Virus record (IMG/VR): IMGVR_UViG_3300042568_000704
Coordinates: 1 to 42,975 of that record
Strand: one strand, 5' to 3'
Source of the DNA: a virus
Length of the DNA stretch: 42,975 nucleotides
Below the pieces are notes generated by a model, which saw only the letters and a program-made list of their open reading frames with translations, searched no databases and was not told the DNA's origin. Made by a program: the position numbers and the translations under genes. Every line of letters begins with the position of its first letter. Positions within the stretch are counted from its first letter, which is position 1. Below, one piece after another: positions 1 to 8,072 of the stretch.

Positions 1-1108
1 TTACACCAGAATATGGATCAACATAAACCTTTACGCGACCACCGTGCAATGCACCTACGAGTGTGTTGCCAGTAACATCTACATTCATAGATGGGTTGAA
101 TACTGCGGAGAAGTCAAGAAGACCACTCATGGAGAGCGCAGAAGCAACATTTGGAGAAACTACGATGAAGTTACCCTTTCCGCGACGAGTGATTCTTGCA
201 ATTTCATTGCATTCGCGTTCGATTTGGAAAGTTAAACCACGGAACTTCTCTGCACTCCAACGACCATCGGAGTCCTTCTCAAGATCGTATACACCACCAG
301 ATGTAGTACCAAGAACCGCAGTTGTCATTGCAGAAAGATCTGTTTGCTTGCAACCGAGTTGAGCAACATCATAGATTGTTCTTACGAGTTCGCGGTTGAT
401 TTCAAACATGATCTCTGTGGAGAGAATGTTTGCCAACTCTGTTTCAGCATCAAGACCGTGTACTGCCTTAAGGTCTTGTGCAAGTTCGGTTGTGTATTCT
501 GCCTTTAATGCACGGGACTTAGCAACTACGGATGTCTTTTCAATACTGAAAGACATTTCTCCGAAGGTTCCAGCTGCAGCAGTTTCTACATTTGCTGTGG
601 TATTTGGTTTACCAGCATCAAAACGACCAGCAGCGGTTGAATTGACTTCGTTTGCGAACAAGTCATCCATTGTACCGAAGTGGGTTGTTGTAGTTGTACT
701 ACCAGAGAAACCAGAATTTGCTTCATTAAAGAATGCTTCGGTTCCAGATCTATCTGCTGTATACTTGGTCTTCATTGCAAAGATAAGTCCTGTTGGACCT
801 GTCATTGGTTGAACACCAGCGATATCGTATGCCATCAAATTTGGCATTGCACGACGAACGAGAGAAATAAGTACTGGATCGAATGCGTCGATACCACCAG
901 TTGTACCTGCTCCTTGTACAACACCGAGTTGGGTTGCGCCTGGAGCTTGTGTACCTTGATAGGTTTCGGTAAGAGCGCGTTGTTGATTCTCAAGAAGAAC
1001 GGTTGTTACTGTCTTCTTATAAGCATCTTTGATTTCTGGAAGAGCAGCGTGTTCTACGACTGGCTTCCACTTATTCTTTGTTGATTCTGAAAGAAAAATA
1101 CCTGACAT
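1..1108 (-). CDS. gp23: Major capsid protein, T4 gp23-like (3' end cut by window edge)
   Basis: This is the major head subunit that forms the hexamers of the T4-like capsid. The visible 369 residues start at an ATG (1106-1108) preceded by a strong AAAGGAGAT ribosome binding site. The N-terminus has the family pattern NKWKPVVE...LPEI, followed by VRRAMPNLMAYDIAGVQPM, which closely resembles the T4 gp23 segment VRRAIPNLIAFDICGVQPM. In T4 the gp21 protease removes a 65-residue propeptide after an (I/L)-x-E motif; here L46-T47-E48 is a candidate site, giving a shorter propeptide. A late promoter box lies 28 bases upstream of the start, and the scaffold gene gp22 precedes it, the normal T4 order. 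The C-terminal part lies beyond base 1. Identification is confident; the cleavage site is inference. Confidence 0.96.
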   Translation of the reverse strand, partial: MSGIFLSESTKNKWKPVVEHAALPEIKDAYKKTVTTVLLENQQRALTETYQGTQAPGATQLGVVQGAGTTGGIDAFDPVLISLVRRAMPNLMAYDIAGVQPMTGPTGLIFAMKTKYTADRSGTEAFFNEANSGFSGSTTTTTHFGTMDDLFANEVNSTAAGRFDAGKPNTTANVETAAAGTFGEMSFSIEKTSVVAKSRALKAEYTTELAQDLKAVHGLDAETELANILSTEIMFEINRELVRTIYDVAQLGCKQTDLSAMTTAVLGTTSGGVYDLEKDSDGRWSAEKFRGLTFQIERECNEIARITRRGKGNFIVVSPNVASALSMSGLLDFSAVFNPSMNVDVTGNTLVGALHGGRVKVYVDPYSGV

Positions 1109-1135
1109 TTTAATCTCCTTTAAAGGTTTCTATTT

Positions 1136-1143
1136 TATTTATA
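1136..1143 (-). promoter_or_regulatory. T4-type late promoter for gp23
   Basis: The minus strand reads TATAAATA, an exact match to the T4 late promoter box, followed by AAATAGAAACC. It ends 28 bases upstream of the gp23 ATG, in the 41-base gap after gp22. In T4 this box is read by the gp55 sigma factor with gp33 and the gp45 clamp. A dedicated promoter fits the high demand for major capsid protein. Confidence 0.8.
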
Positions 1144-1149
1144 AAATTT

Positions 1150-2304
1150 TTATTTTTGAACTGTACGATTTAGAACATCAGAATAAAGTCTGATAAATGG
1201 ATCATTGATCATTTCTTGATCATTTCCATCCTCAACTTCAATTGTTGTTTCTTCTGTTAAATATTTATTATTAACTTGATTTTTGACTTTATTTTCGCTG
1301 ATTTTATTTGTCTTGGTGACATTTTCAACGAGAGTTTTGATCTTATCTGCAAAATCTTCTTCGGAATTAAACTCAATGTTTTCTGCAAGTTTTGCAACCT
1401 TATCAGATTGTACATCTGTTAGATGCTTGGTTTGTTCCATGAAAATACCGACAGCCTTCATTGCTTTATTTTCATTTACAAGAGTTACATTGCGCTGAAG
1501 TTCAGTGTTTACCTTTTCTTCAAGTTCACTGATTGTTTCTGCCATTTCATCAAACAAGTTTGTCTTGTTTTGAGGAACTTCGATGTAAGATTCAACAAAA
1601 AGATCCTTAAGTTTACCGATAAAGTTCTCTGCAATTTCGGTACGAATACCATTTTCGATTGCGAGTTTATTTTCGGTCATCCATTGATCTACAACATAGT
1701 TAAGATAAGAATCTACTTTTTCGGTGAGTTCTTGTTTTACTTCTTCGACTTCTTGTTCAAATGCTGCTTCATATTGTTCATGTACTTCACGAACAACTTC
1801 TTCTGCTTTAGCAAGAACAGCTGCTTCGTAAAGAGATCCTGCTTTGTTGATGAATTCTTCGGAAAGATCGGAAGAACCAAAGATTGCCATAATGTCTTGA
1901 CGAACTTGTTCTTCGCTCATCTTTGTCATTCCGCCGCCTGTTGCAAATGATGGTTTCATTGCAACAGATGCTTGATTCTGTGGTGCAGTTTCAGAATATT
2001 GCATTGTTCCTAATTGAACACCACCACCATGAGCGTCTTGTTCGCCGCCACCATGAGCATCACGAACTAATCCACCTTTAGCACCACCACCACTAAAGGA
2101 TGCTGGTTTCATTGCGACTGAATTAGATGATGCTGCTCCATTTTGGGATTGAGCTTGTTTTGGTGCTGGAGAATTATTATTCTCTTCACCTTCGTCGTTT
2201 TCTTCTTCGTCGTTTTCTTCTTCATTCTCATATGCTTCGGAGAGTTCAATCTCTTCATCCATAAGGGAATCAATTAATTTTTTTGCTGCTTGAACGGGAT
2301 CCAT
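1150..2304 (-). CDS. gp22: Prohead core scaffolding protein, T4 gp22-like
   Basis: This is the probable main scaffold of the prohead core, around which gp23 assembles and which is then degraded by gp21. It has 384 residues against about 269 in T4. Layout: N-terminal helix (1-25) ending in L21-S22-E23, a possible gp21 cleavage site; a very acidic stretch (24-42, mostly E, D, N); a Gly/Ala/Ser-rich low-complexity part (43-128) with duplicated elements; then a long charged, coiled-coil-like helical region (130-384). The ribosome binding site TAAGGAGAT lies just before the ATG. Assignment rests on position between gp21 and gp23, acidic helical composition and length, since scaffold sequences diverge fast. 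The low-complexity insert accounts for most of the extra length. Confidence 0.88.
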   Translation of the reverse strand: MDPVQAAKKLIDSLMDEEIELSEAYENEEENDEEENDEGEENNNSPAPKQAQSQNGAASSNSVAMKPASFSGGGAKGGLVRDAHGGGEQDAHGGGVQLGTMQYSETAPQNQASVAMKPSFATGGGMTKMSEEQVRQDIMAIFGSSDLSEEFINKAGSLYEAAVLAKAEEVVREVHEQYEAAFEQEVEEVKQELTEKVDSYLNYVVDQWMTENKLAIENGIRTEIAENFIGKLKDLFVESYIEVPQNKTNLFDEMAETISELEEKVNTELQRNVTLVNENKAMKAVGIFMEQTKHLTDVQSDKVAKLAENIEFNSEEDFADKIKTLVENVTKTNKISENKVKNQVNNKYLTEETTIEVEDGNDQEMINDPFIRLYSDVLNRTVQK

Positions 2305-2328
2305 ATTATCTCCTTAAATTGCTATTTC

Positions 2329-2336
2329 TATTTAGT
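2329..2336 (-). promoter_or_regulatory. Weak late promoter candidate for gp22
   Basis: The minus strand reads ACTAAATA, six of eight matches to TATAAATA, 25 bases upstream of the gp22 start. This is the same spacing as the better boxes in the window. It is a candidate only; readthrough from the promoter upstream of the gp67-like gene would also serve gp22. Confidence 0.35.
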
Positions 2337-2340
2337 ATTT

Positions 2341-2985
2341 TTATAATTTCGAAAGGAAAGACTTAAATACTTTTAGGTATTGTTCTTCTAATTTTTTAGA
2401 AGGTGTTTTCTTAATATCTTTACGCCATTTTTCTAATTCTTTTTCTTTTAATATACCGTTTTCCCAGATCCATTGTTTACCTTCCATTATACCATTTACA
2501 AAAGCATTTGGCGCAGATGGATCAGCAACGATATCAACAGCAGCAAGCATAAAATCTTCCTGCACCATGTTGACTCCGTTTATTTGCTTTAAAGAACCCA
2601 TTCCTCTGGAAGAAACACCAAGTTTAACTCCAGAATCAATGAGGTTTTCTACAATCTTTCCATAAGGAGTGCCGAGAATCTTTGCCTTTCCTACAACATC
2701 ATTTCCATTTTCTTTTAAATTAGTAATGATGTGAGAAACGCGCTCAAGATTTACGGTTGGACCTTCTGGGTGTCCTAACTCTCCTAATGCTCTGTTTTCT
2801 CTGATATATGATTGGTTGTAACGAGCAACTTCGTTGATAAGAATATCTCTTGGGTATATTCTTCCATTTTTGTTTTGTTGCTCTGCTTGCATGAATACAC
2901 CTTCGATAAAAAGGTTCTTTTTACCTTCTTTTTCTTCGGATAATACACGCAGCGGGTTATCAATAGTCTCTGTGATTAAATACAT
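2341..2985 (-). CDS. gp21: Prohead maturation protease, T4 gp21-like
   Basis: This serine protease (MEROPS S77 type) cleaves scaffold and capsid proteins during head maturation. It has 214 residues, matching the 212 of T4 gp21. Conserved landmarks are NGRIYPRDIL (40-49), GELGHP (68-73) with the likely catalytic H72, GVSSRGMG (123-130) with the likely nucleophile S125 or S126, and DIVADPSAP (151-159), which contains the acidic residues expected near the active site. A charged Lys-rich tail (about 178-214) follows the fold. The ATG at 2985 lies 9 bases after the stop of the gp67-like peptide and has an AAGGG element. Its position directly before gp22 and gp23 is the T4 arrangement. Which serine is the nucleophile is from memory of the family. 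Confidence 0.95.
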   Translation of the reverse strand: MYLITETIDNPLRVLSEEKEGKKNLFIEGVFMQAEQQNKNGRIYPRDILINEVARYNQSYIRENRALGELGHPEGPTVNLERVSHIITNLKENGNDVVGKAKILGTPYGKIVENLIDSGVKLGVSSRGMGSLKQINGVNMVQEDFMLAAVDIVADPSAPNAFVNGIMEGKQWIWENGILKEKELEKWRKDIKKTPSKKLEEQYLKVFKSFLSKL

Positions 2986-2994
2986 GGAAATCCC

Positions 2995-3168
2995 TTATTG
3001 TGATTGTTGTTCTTCGCATTCTTCACAGGGTTCTTCATCATATAAAGTCATTGCCATTTCTGTCTTTTTATCTTGTAGTTTTTCTTTTATTTTATTAAAT
3101 AATGCAGAATGAATTTCTTTTCTAAATTCATCCGAATCGTCTTTTAATAGTGAATCAATTATTGACAT
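2995..3168 (-). CDS. Small prohead core protein, T4 gp67/gp68-like by position
   Basis: This short gene encodes 57 residues, from ATG at 3168 to TAA at 2995-2997. It begins MSIIDSLLKDD, has a basic helical middle (FNKIKEKLQDKK) and ends in an acidic Glu-rich tail with a CEEC motif. In T4 the small prohead core proteins gp67 and gp68 lie between portal gene 20 and protease gene 21, and gp67 has a similar charged helix plus acidic tail. Here the peptide sits immediately before gp21. It has a good AAGGAG ribosome binding site 9 bases before the ATG and a perfect late promoter upstream, so it is very likely expressed. Assignment to gp67 is by position and composition; the CEEC end is unusual and unexplained. 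Confidence 0.75.
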   Translation of the reverse strand: MSIIDSLLKDDSDEFRKEIHSALFNKIKEKLQDKKTEMAMTLYDEEPCEECEEQQSQ

Positions 3169-3192
3169 AACAAAAACTCCTTGTTTATTTAT

Positions 3193-3200
3193 TATTTATA
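3193..3200 (-). promoter_or_regulatory. T4-type late promoter before gp67-like/gp21/gp22
   Basis: An exact TATAAATA on the minus strand lies 25 bases upstream of the gp67-like ATG and just after the stop of the 875-residue cysteine-rich gene. It would drive the core, protease and scaffold genes. The downstream leader reads AACAAGGAGTTTTTGTT, in which AACAA and TTGTT could pair and leave GGAG in the loop. Confidence 0.78.
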
Positions 3201-3218
3201 AGATTTATTCTTATATTA

Positions 3219-5846
3219 TTATATACAATCCGCAGGATCTGGTCCAGTGATACCATTTGGTAAAGGACATGCAGCATTGACGCATCCAGAACCCTGACAG
3301 CAATCTGCCTGACAGTTGTTTCCGCCGTTACTACTGCAACCGACTATTGGTATACCAGAATCTACATTTCCATTTAAATTACCACCACCAGAAGGATTTA
3401 CAGATTGTCCGCAGCATCCGCATGGATCTACAACCAAATCATTAGATGCTTGAGAACCATCACTATTTTTACAATTATTTTCAATAGTTTTAAATACCAA
3501 TCTATCTTTTAGTTGAGTTTCACTACAATCACCACTGCATGATTCAAATTCTCTTTGTTCTATTGTTGGTACACTGCAACCATAAAGCGCGGTAATACTA
3601 ACACCACCACATCTTTGTTCTACAGTATCGGCAAATGGACCTGCTATATTTGCAAGATAGCAATCTGATGGTGGTAAATCACCACACAAACAATCTCTAA
3701 GAGATGATTTATTATCGGGTCTTTGCAAACATTCAGCACAGTTTGAAACTTCTATGTAATTAACTAAATTATAATAAAAATTATCTTGATTTGTTGGTTC
3801 AAATGGTCCTCCTCCTGTTATGGGAAAACCAGTATAACCAGAATTATTGTAAGTATGAACAGGTGTATTATTAAATGTTAAATTACAATCTTTTAAATAT
3901 GCTGGTAAATAATGACTTCTTGCACACGGATCATCTAATAAATCTTGAATGTCATCAAATCCTGTGCAGTTTTCTAAAGAATTTGTAATTGTTGCGGTTT
4001 CAGTATCAGGATCATAAACTAAAATAGAAGTACATCCAGTAACACATGCAGGATTTGCTATAGCAAAAATATCTTTACAACTATTCATGCATTGATCTGG
4101 TATTTGAAAATCTACTTTATTTCTTCCATCAATTGCACCTAATGATATTCCTTCTGTATTACCAGACCACCATATGGTGGTAATTGAATTATTATTTGTA
4201 AAAAGATTTGGATTATCTACAGGATTATTTGGATCTGTACAATCACAATTTCTGCATGGTGCATATCCATAAGTTTGAGGTCTTCCTAAACCACCAGATG
4301 AAATAGAATTGCAAGAGCATAAACTATTTGGGCATTTTGATGAGCATGAAGCACCACATGAAGAATAACCAGGCGTACTCAATGTAATTACCCCTACTCC
4401 TTCTGGAGCAATATTTGAGCAAGTACAATTACATGGATATGATTCTACAAATATAACAGATTGAACTTGAGTTTGATCATTCGGACACTGGCATTTATTA
4501 AGCAATGATCCAATTGGTGGTATTATTGCTGGAAAATTTTCATACTGTTGGTTTCCAATTGGAATAGAAACTTCTTGATTTCCATAACTCCAATTCCATT
4601 GATTTTCCCAGAAAGATGTGTTGTTTACAACATAACCACCAGAACCATTTGGTGTTACCGTTGGTGGATTTGCAGGACCTATAGCAAAATAACCACTATT
4701 TCCAGCAGCAGAATAACCACCGTGTTCCGAATCAAAATTTCCGTTAGTGGTATTATTTACATATTGACATGGTGCATTTACTACTTCATCGGTACATGTT
4801 ACACAATCTGAATATTGTCCAGTGGCAGTTGCTGGAAATTCTCTAGCACCGCATGTTCCACCTATTGCATCGCCAGGTGCTTTTTCGCCATCAAATGCAC
4901 CACAAAAAGAACCACCAGAAGAGGAAAAAGATAAAGTTCCAGAAAAAGAACTAGGAGTTGATAAATTATTAAATCCTGCAAAACTTATGTAATACGGATT
5001 TGCTCCGTTATCTGTATCCGTATCATATGGTAAGGAAGAGTCCCATTCTATAAAATTATCATATTCGGAACAACCACTATTTTCGCGTGGATATTTTTGC
5101 AAACAGGACTTCGGAAACCCTGTATAAACTGATGAATTTTCGGCACTGCAAAAATATTGAGCAGTAGATGGATTATTTGGAGTTCCAGGCGAAGTGGATC
5201 CAGATGCAATAGATAAAAAACTTCCAGCATCTATGATGGCATCACCTTCATCCGTAGTCAATCCTAGTAGTGGGAACGATGTAGAATTTTGTGGTAATAT
5301 TCCAGCTGCATTGATTGATCCTGCTGGATATATCATAACATTATTTCCGCCTATACTTCCAGATCCATAACCAAAGTTAGTTCCAGTTACAGGAAATGCT
5401 CCAACTATAGAACCAGTATCGCATCCAACTGCAACAACCCATCCACCACCAACTATATTGGAATAATAAGTATTTGCTTGCAGTCCAACCCAATATCCAG
5501 AACCATAACCCGCAGTATTTGCAGGAAGATAACCATCCACACATCCTCTTGGTCCTACTGGGGGTGGACAAACTGCACAAACACAAGGATCACTTGAAAC
5601 ATCAAAGCAATCGGTTGGAGGGGGAGGGGGATCTACTATTCCACATACACTATTTGGTGGATTTGCATTTAGTTTGGAACAACTAAAACAAGTTCCTTGT
5701 AACTTATTATTATAAGTAGCATCTCTATGCAGAACCGTAGTATCAGCGGCTTCTGCTGCATCTGTAAGTAATAAAGTAACTTTGTTTTTACTAGTTACTC
5801 TAGCACTTCGTTTTGATTCTGCTTTGATTGCTATTAAAAAATCCAT
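3219..5846 (-). CDS. Large cysteine-rich protein of unknown function (875 residues)
   Basis: I do not recognise this protein. It has about 57 cysteines (around 6.5%), many in CxC, CxxC and CC pairs (for example near residues 53-56, 88-93 and the NCTC and CGCC clusters), together with Gly, Ser, Asn, Pro and aromatic-rich stretches and a PPPPPT run at 73-78. A DGYLPAN element at 104-110 recurs in the other cysteine-rich protein of the window. The N-terminus (1-45) is basic and lacks cysteine, with no clear signal peptide or membrane helix. The ATG overlaps the stop of the 182-residue gene (TAATG), so translation is coupled. It lies inside the head-assembly cluster between portal and protease, where T4 has nothing. 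I infer a virion surface or decoration protein; metal binding or disulphides are alternatives that the sequence cannot decide. Confidence 0.85.
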   Translation of the reverse strand: MDFLIAIKAESKRSARVTSKNKVTLLLTDAAEAADTTVLHRDATYNNKLQGTCFSCSKLNANPPNSVCGIVDPPPPPTDCFDVSSDPCVCAVCPPPVGPRGCVDGYLPANTAGYGSGYWVGLQANTYYSNIVGGGWVVAVGCDTGSIVGAFPVTGTNFGYGSGSIGGNNVMIYPAGSINAAGILPQNSTSFPLLGLTTDEGDAIIDAGSFLSIASGSTSPGTPNNPSTAQYFCSAENSSVYTGFPKSCLQKYPRENSGCSEYDNFIEWDSSLPYDTDTDNGANPYYISFAGFNNLSTPSSFSGTLSFSSSGGSFCGAFDGEKAPGDAIGGTCGAREFPATATGQYSDCVTCTDEVVNAPCQYVNNTTNGNFDSEHGGYSAAGNSGYFAIGPANPPTVTPNGSGGYVVNNTSFWENQWNWSYGNQEVSIPIGNQQYENFPAIIPPIGSLLNKCQCPNDQTQVQSVIFVESYPCNCTCSNIAPEGVGVITLSTPGYSSCGASCSSKCPNSLCSCNSISSGGLGRPQTYGYAPCRNCDCTDPNNPVDNPNLFTNNNSITTIWWSGNTEGISLGAIDGRNKVDFQIPDQCMNSCKDIFAIANPACVTGCTSILVYDPDTETATITNSLENCTGFDDIQDLLDDPCARSHYLPAYLKDCNLTFNNTPVHTYNNSGYTGFPITGGGPFEPTNQDNFYYNLVNYIEVSNCAECLQRPDNKSSLRDCLCGDLPPSDCYLANIAGPFADTVEQRCGGVSITALYGCSVPTIEQREFESCSGDCSETQLKDRLVFKTIENNCKNSDGSQASNDLVVDPCGCCGQSVNPSGGGNLNGNVDSGIPIVGCSSNGGNNCQADCCQGSGCVNAACPLPNGITGPDPADCI

Positions 5847-6394
5847 TACTTTGTAATATTTGGGGTTATTATAAATCTACCTTGAACAATACGATAGACT
5901 ACTTTTTTTGGATGATCTATTCTGTCTTGTGCATATACAATTTCAACATCATATAGTGGTTTACCATATTCAATACCTTCCATATGTACAGCATCTATTG
6001 TAATAATTACATTTGGATCTGTTTGCGTACTTCCACCATCACCGAGTTTGATATCTATTGGAAAAAAATCTTCACCGTAACCAGAAACACCAAAAAGTGC
6101 TAAATTTTCTGCGGTGTTTGTAGCGTCTATTGGTGGTGCAATTGGTAATACTGTACCATCTACACTATTTCTTACTTGCATACGAACATAAACATTTGCA
6201 ATACTTTCAGGATTTCCATCAGAATTTGTTATAATAAATCTATCTTCAAATCCTTCTGGTAATTCATCTAATGGTACTTTACCATCGGAATTACCAGCAA
6301 GATTCAATGCTTTTCCTTCTTTATTAGCAACTGTTAGGTATAACCTAAAAGTTGCACCCTGCTCTGCTTGAATATCATAATAAGCTGCTGACAT
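5846..6394 (-). CDS. Small predicted beta-sandwich virion protein (182 residues)
   Basis: This protein has no firm name. It begins MSAAYYDIQAEQGATFRLYL and ends with VVYRIVQGRFIITPNIT, alternating hydrophobic strands typical of the small N-terminal beta-sandwich attachment domains of phage structural proteins (BppU-N-like from memory). I chose the ATG at 6394 rather than the GTG at 6415 because GGAGGAG lies 9 bases before it; the start then overlaps the end of the portal gene by 20 bases. Its stop overlaps the start of the 875-residue cysteine-rich gene (TAATG). The pair is thus embedded and translationally coupled downstream of gp20. I infer that it is a partner or adaptor for the cysteine-rich protein. 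Confidence 0.82.
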   Translation of the reverse strand: MSAAYYDIQAEQGATFRLYLTVANKEGKALNLAGNSDGKVPLDELPEGFEDRFIITNSDGNPESIANVYVRMQVRNSVDGTVLPIAPPIDATNTAENLALFGVSGYGEDFFPIDIKLGDGGSTQTDPNVIITIDAVHMEGIEYGKPLYDVEIVYAQDRIDHPKKVVYRIVQGRFIITPNITK

Positions 6395-8018
6395 TATATG
6401 CTGCTCCTCCGCCACCTTGTGCTGGTGGTTGTGGTAATTCTGATCCTACTGCGGGTGGTGCGCCACCATTTGCTACTTGCATTTGCTGTGCATCCAGATT
6501 CATTGCAAGTTGTTGTTGTTCTATACGCTCTTTATTTATTTCATCTTGCATAGAGTCTGCTTCTTGCTCTGTCATTTGTAGAATTGTCTTACGAATCCAT
6601 TTTTCAGAGAAGAATTTACCAGAGAAGTCACCGACATCTCTTAATATAGAAAGTCTTTCTTTTAACATTTCTATATTTTTAGATTCTGTAAAATATGAAT
6701 CGGATACAAAGTCAAAACGAATTTGTTGCGACATTGCATCCCATTCTTCGTGATTTACTATTCCTTTTGCTATTAATTGAACTCTTAATAAATTCAAAAA
6801 TAACTCAGCAAATTTCATACGAAGTCTGGATACAAATTTAGCAAACTTTAATTCATCTCTACTAATTTCAGAAGCACGACCCATATTAAAACCATTGTCT
6901 GCTTCCATACGAGAAGTTGGTATGCTCAATGCGCTGTAAAGTTTCTTTTGGAAATACTTTACATCTTCCATCTCACCGAGATTTTGACCGCCAGGAAGGG
7001 TTTCAATTGATGTACCTTTTCCACCTTCACGACGAGGCAACCAGTAATCTTCCAACATGTGCATCATGCGTCTATCATCGCGCACTTCACCTGTTGCAGC
7101 ATCGTATGTTACCTTATTGCGGTAACGATTCATAATTTCACGAAGATATTGCTCTGCTTTATTCTTTGGAAGAGAACCAACATCAATATAGAATATGCGG
7201 CGTTCTGGTGCGCGAGAGATGCGATAAATTACAACAGCATCTTCAATCATACGCAATTGATTTAATGGTTTAATTGCTTTTTGCAAATAACCATAAACTC
7301 GTTTGCTATTTCTTTCAAGTAAACCAGAATGTACATAACTTACCGAATCCGCAGTTAAGCGTATACCTGTAGTATTTCCGTATGTTATTATTGGTGTGTT
7401 TGGACTTGGATTAATAAACTTATCAAAGTTAGAATAAATGTAATATTCTTTAACAGATTCAATTGTTTGTACTTTTGTTATTTGATCTGTTTTCTTTTTA
7501 ATTTCTGTAATCTTTTTAATTTTTAAAGGATCTATTTGAATAACTTTTTGTATTCCTGCTTTTGTATCCTTTTCATCTAAAACCGCATAATGATACATTC
7601 TTCCATCTATGTACCATTGACGAAATAGTTCATATCCTTTTTTATTAAAATTTAGTAGGTGTAATAGTGTGTTAAACTCTCCTACTATTTTCTTTTTTGT
7701 TCCAGAAGATACATCTTCTACTGCGTCTAAATCTATTTTAACTATTTCACCTTCGACATCTTCTGTAATTGCTTCATTAACTATATCATCAATAGCAATT
7801 TCAACTTCAGCATGACCACTTATTTCACGGTATTTACGAATTAAATCAATATCTGAACGAAGATTTGTATCTAAGTCAATAGCATAACTTTGCGCGGCCC
7901 CACCAGCTTCTATGATGGTGGAACCGTCCGCAAAGTCTGCCTCTGGGGTTACGGGTATGTTCTTGAGAGTTTCATCTTCCTTTTTTGGAAAAAGAAACCC
8001 GAAAAATTTAATTGCCAT
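6375..8018 (-). CDS. gp20: Portal vertex protein, T4 gp20-like
   Basis: This forms the dodecameric portal at the head vertex through which gp17 packages DNA and to which the neck attaches. It has 547 residues, near the 524 of T4 gp20. Recognisable portal blocks include SDIDLIRKYREISGHAEVE, DDIVNEAI, RAPERRIFYIDVGSLPKNKAE, MLEDYWLPRREGGKGT and SALSIPTSRM, all characteristic of the gp20 family. The C-terminus is a Gln/Pro/Gly-rich tail (about 495-547). I prefer the ATG at 8018, with TTGGAG 9 bases upstream, over the in-frame TTG at 8030. The gene precedes an inserted pair of unknown genes and then the prohead core genes. Confidence 0.97.
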   Translation of the reverse strand: MAIKFFGFLFPKKEDETLKNIPVTPEADFADGSTIIEAGGAAQSYAIDLDTNLRSDIDLIRKYREISGHAEVEIAIDDIVNEAITEDVEGEIVKIDLDAVEDVSSGTKKKIVGEFNTLLHLLNFNKKGYELFRQWYIDGRMYHYAVLDEKDTKAGIQKVIQIDPLKIKKITEIKKKTDQITKVQTIESVKEYYIYSNFDKFINPSPNTPIITYGNTTGIRLTADSVSYVHSGLLERNSKRVYGYLQKAIKPLNQLRMIEDAVVIYRISRAPERRIFYIDVGSLPKNKAEQYLREIMNRYRNKVTYDAATGEVRDDRRMMHMLEDYWLPRREGGKGTSIETLPGGQNLGEMEDVKYFQKKLYSALSIPTSRMEADNGFNMGRASEISRDELKFAKFVSRLRMKFAELFLNLLRVQLIAKGIVNHEEWDAMSQQIRFDFVSDSYFTESKNIEMLKERLSILRDVGDFSGKFFSEKWIRKTILQMTEQEADSMQDEINKERIEQQQLAMNLDAQQMQVANGGAPPAVGSELPQPPAQGGGGAAYNVSSLL

Positions 8019-8072
8019 TATAAACTCCAAGTAATATGTTTACTTGAATATGTATGCGTCACGAACGAATGA

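Noticed and set aside
44-1084. Plus-strand open frames opposite the capsid gene
   Set aside because: They lie entirely antisense to a well-recognised gp23 frame, overlap each other and show no family pattern; they are shadows. The same applies to other plus-strand frames across the window except the gp4-like gene.
3219-5846. Cysteine-rich gene as eukaryotic contamination or misassembly
   Set aside because: It is joined by a one-base stop/start overlap to a phage gene that itself overlaps gp20, and a phage late promoter follows it, so it belongs to this genome.
6395-6415. Upstream GTG start for the 182-residue gene
   Set aside because: The ATG at 6394 has GGAGGAG at ideal spacing, while the GTG has no comparable site and deepens the overlap with gp20.
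8019-8030. TTG start extending the portal protein by four residues
   Set aside because: The TTG lies within the TTGGAG ribosome binding site of the better ATG at 8018.
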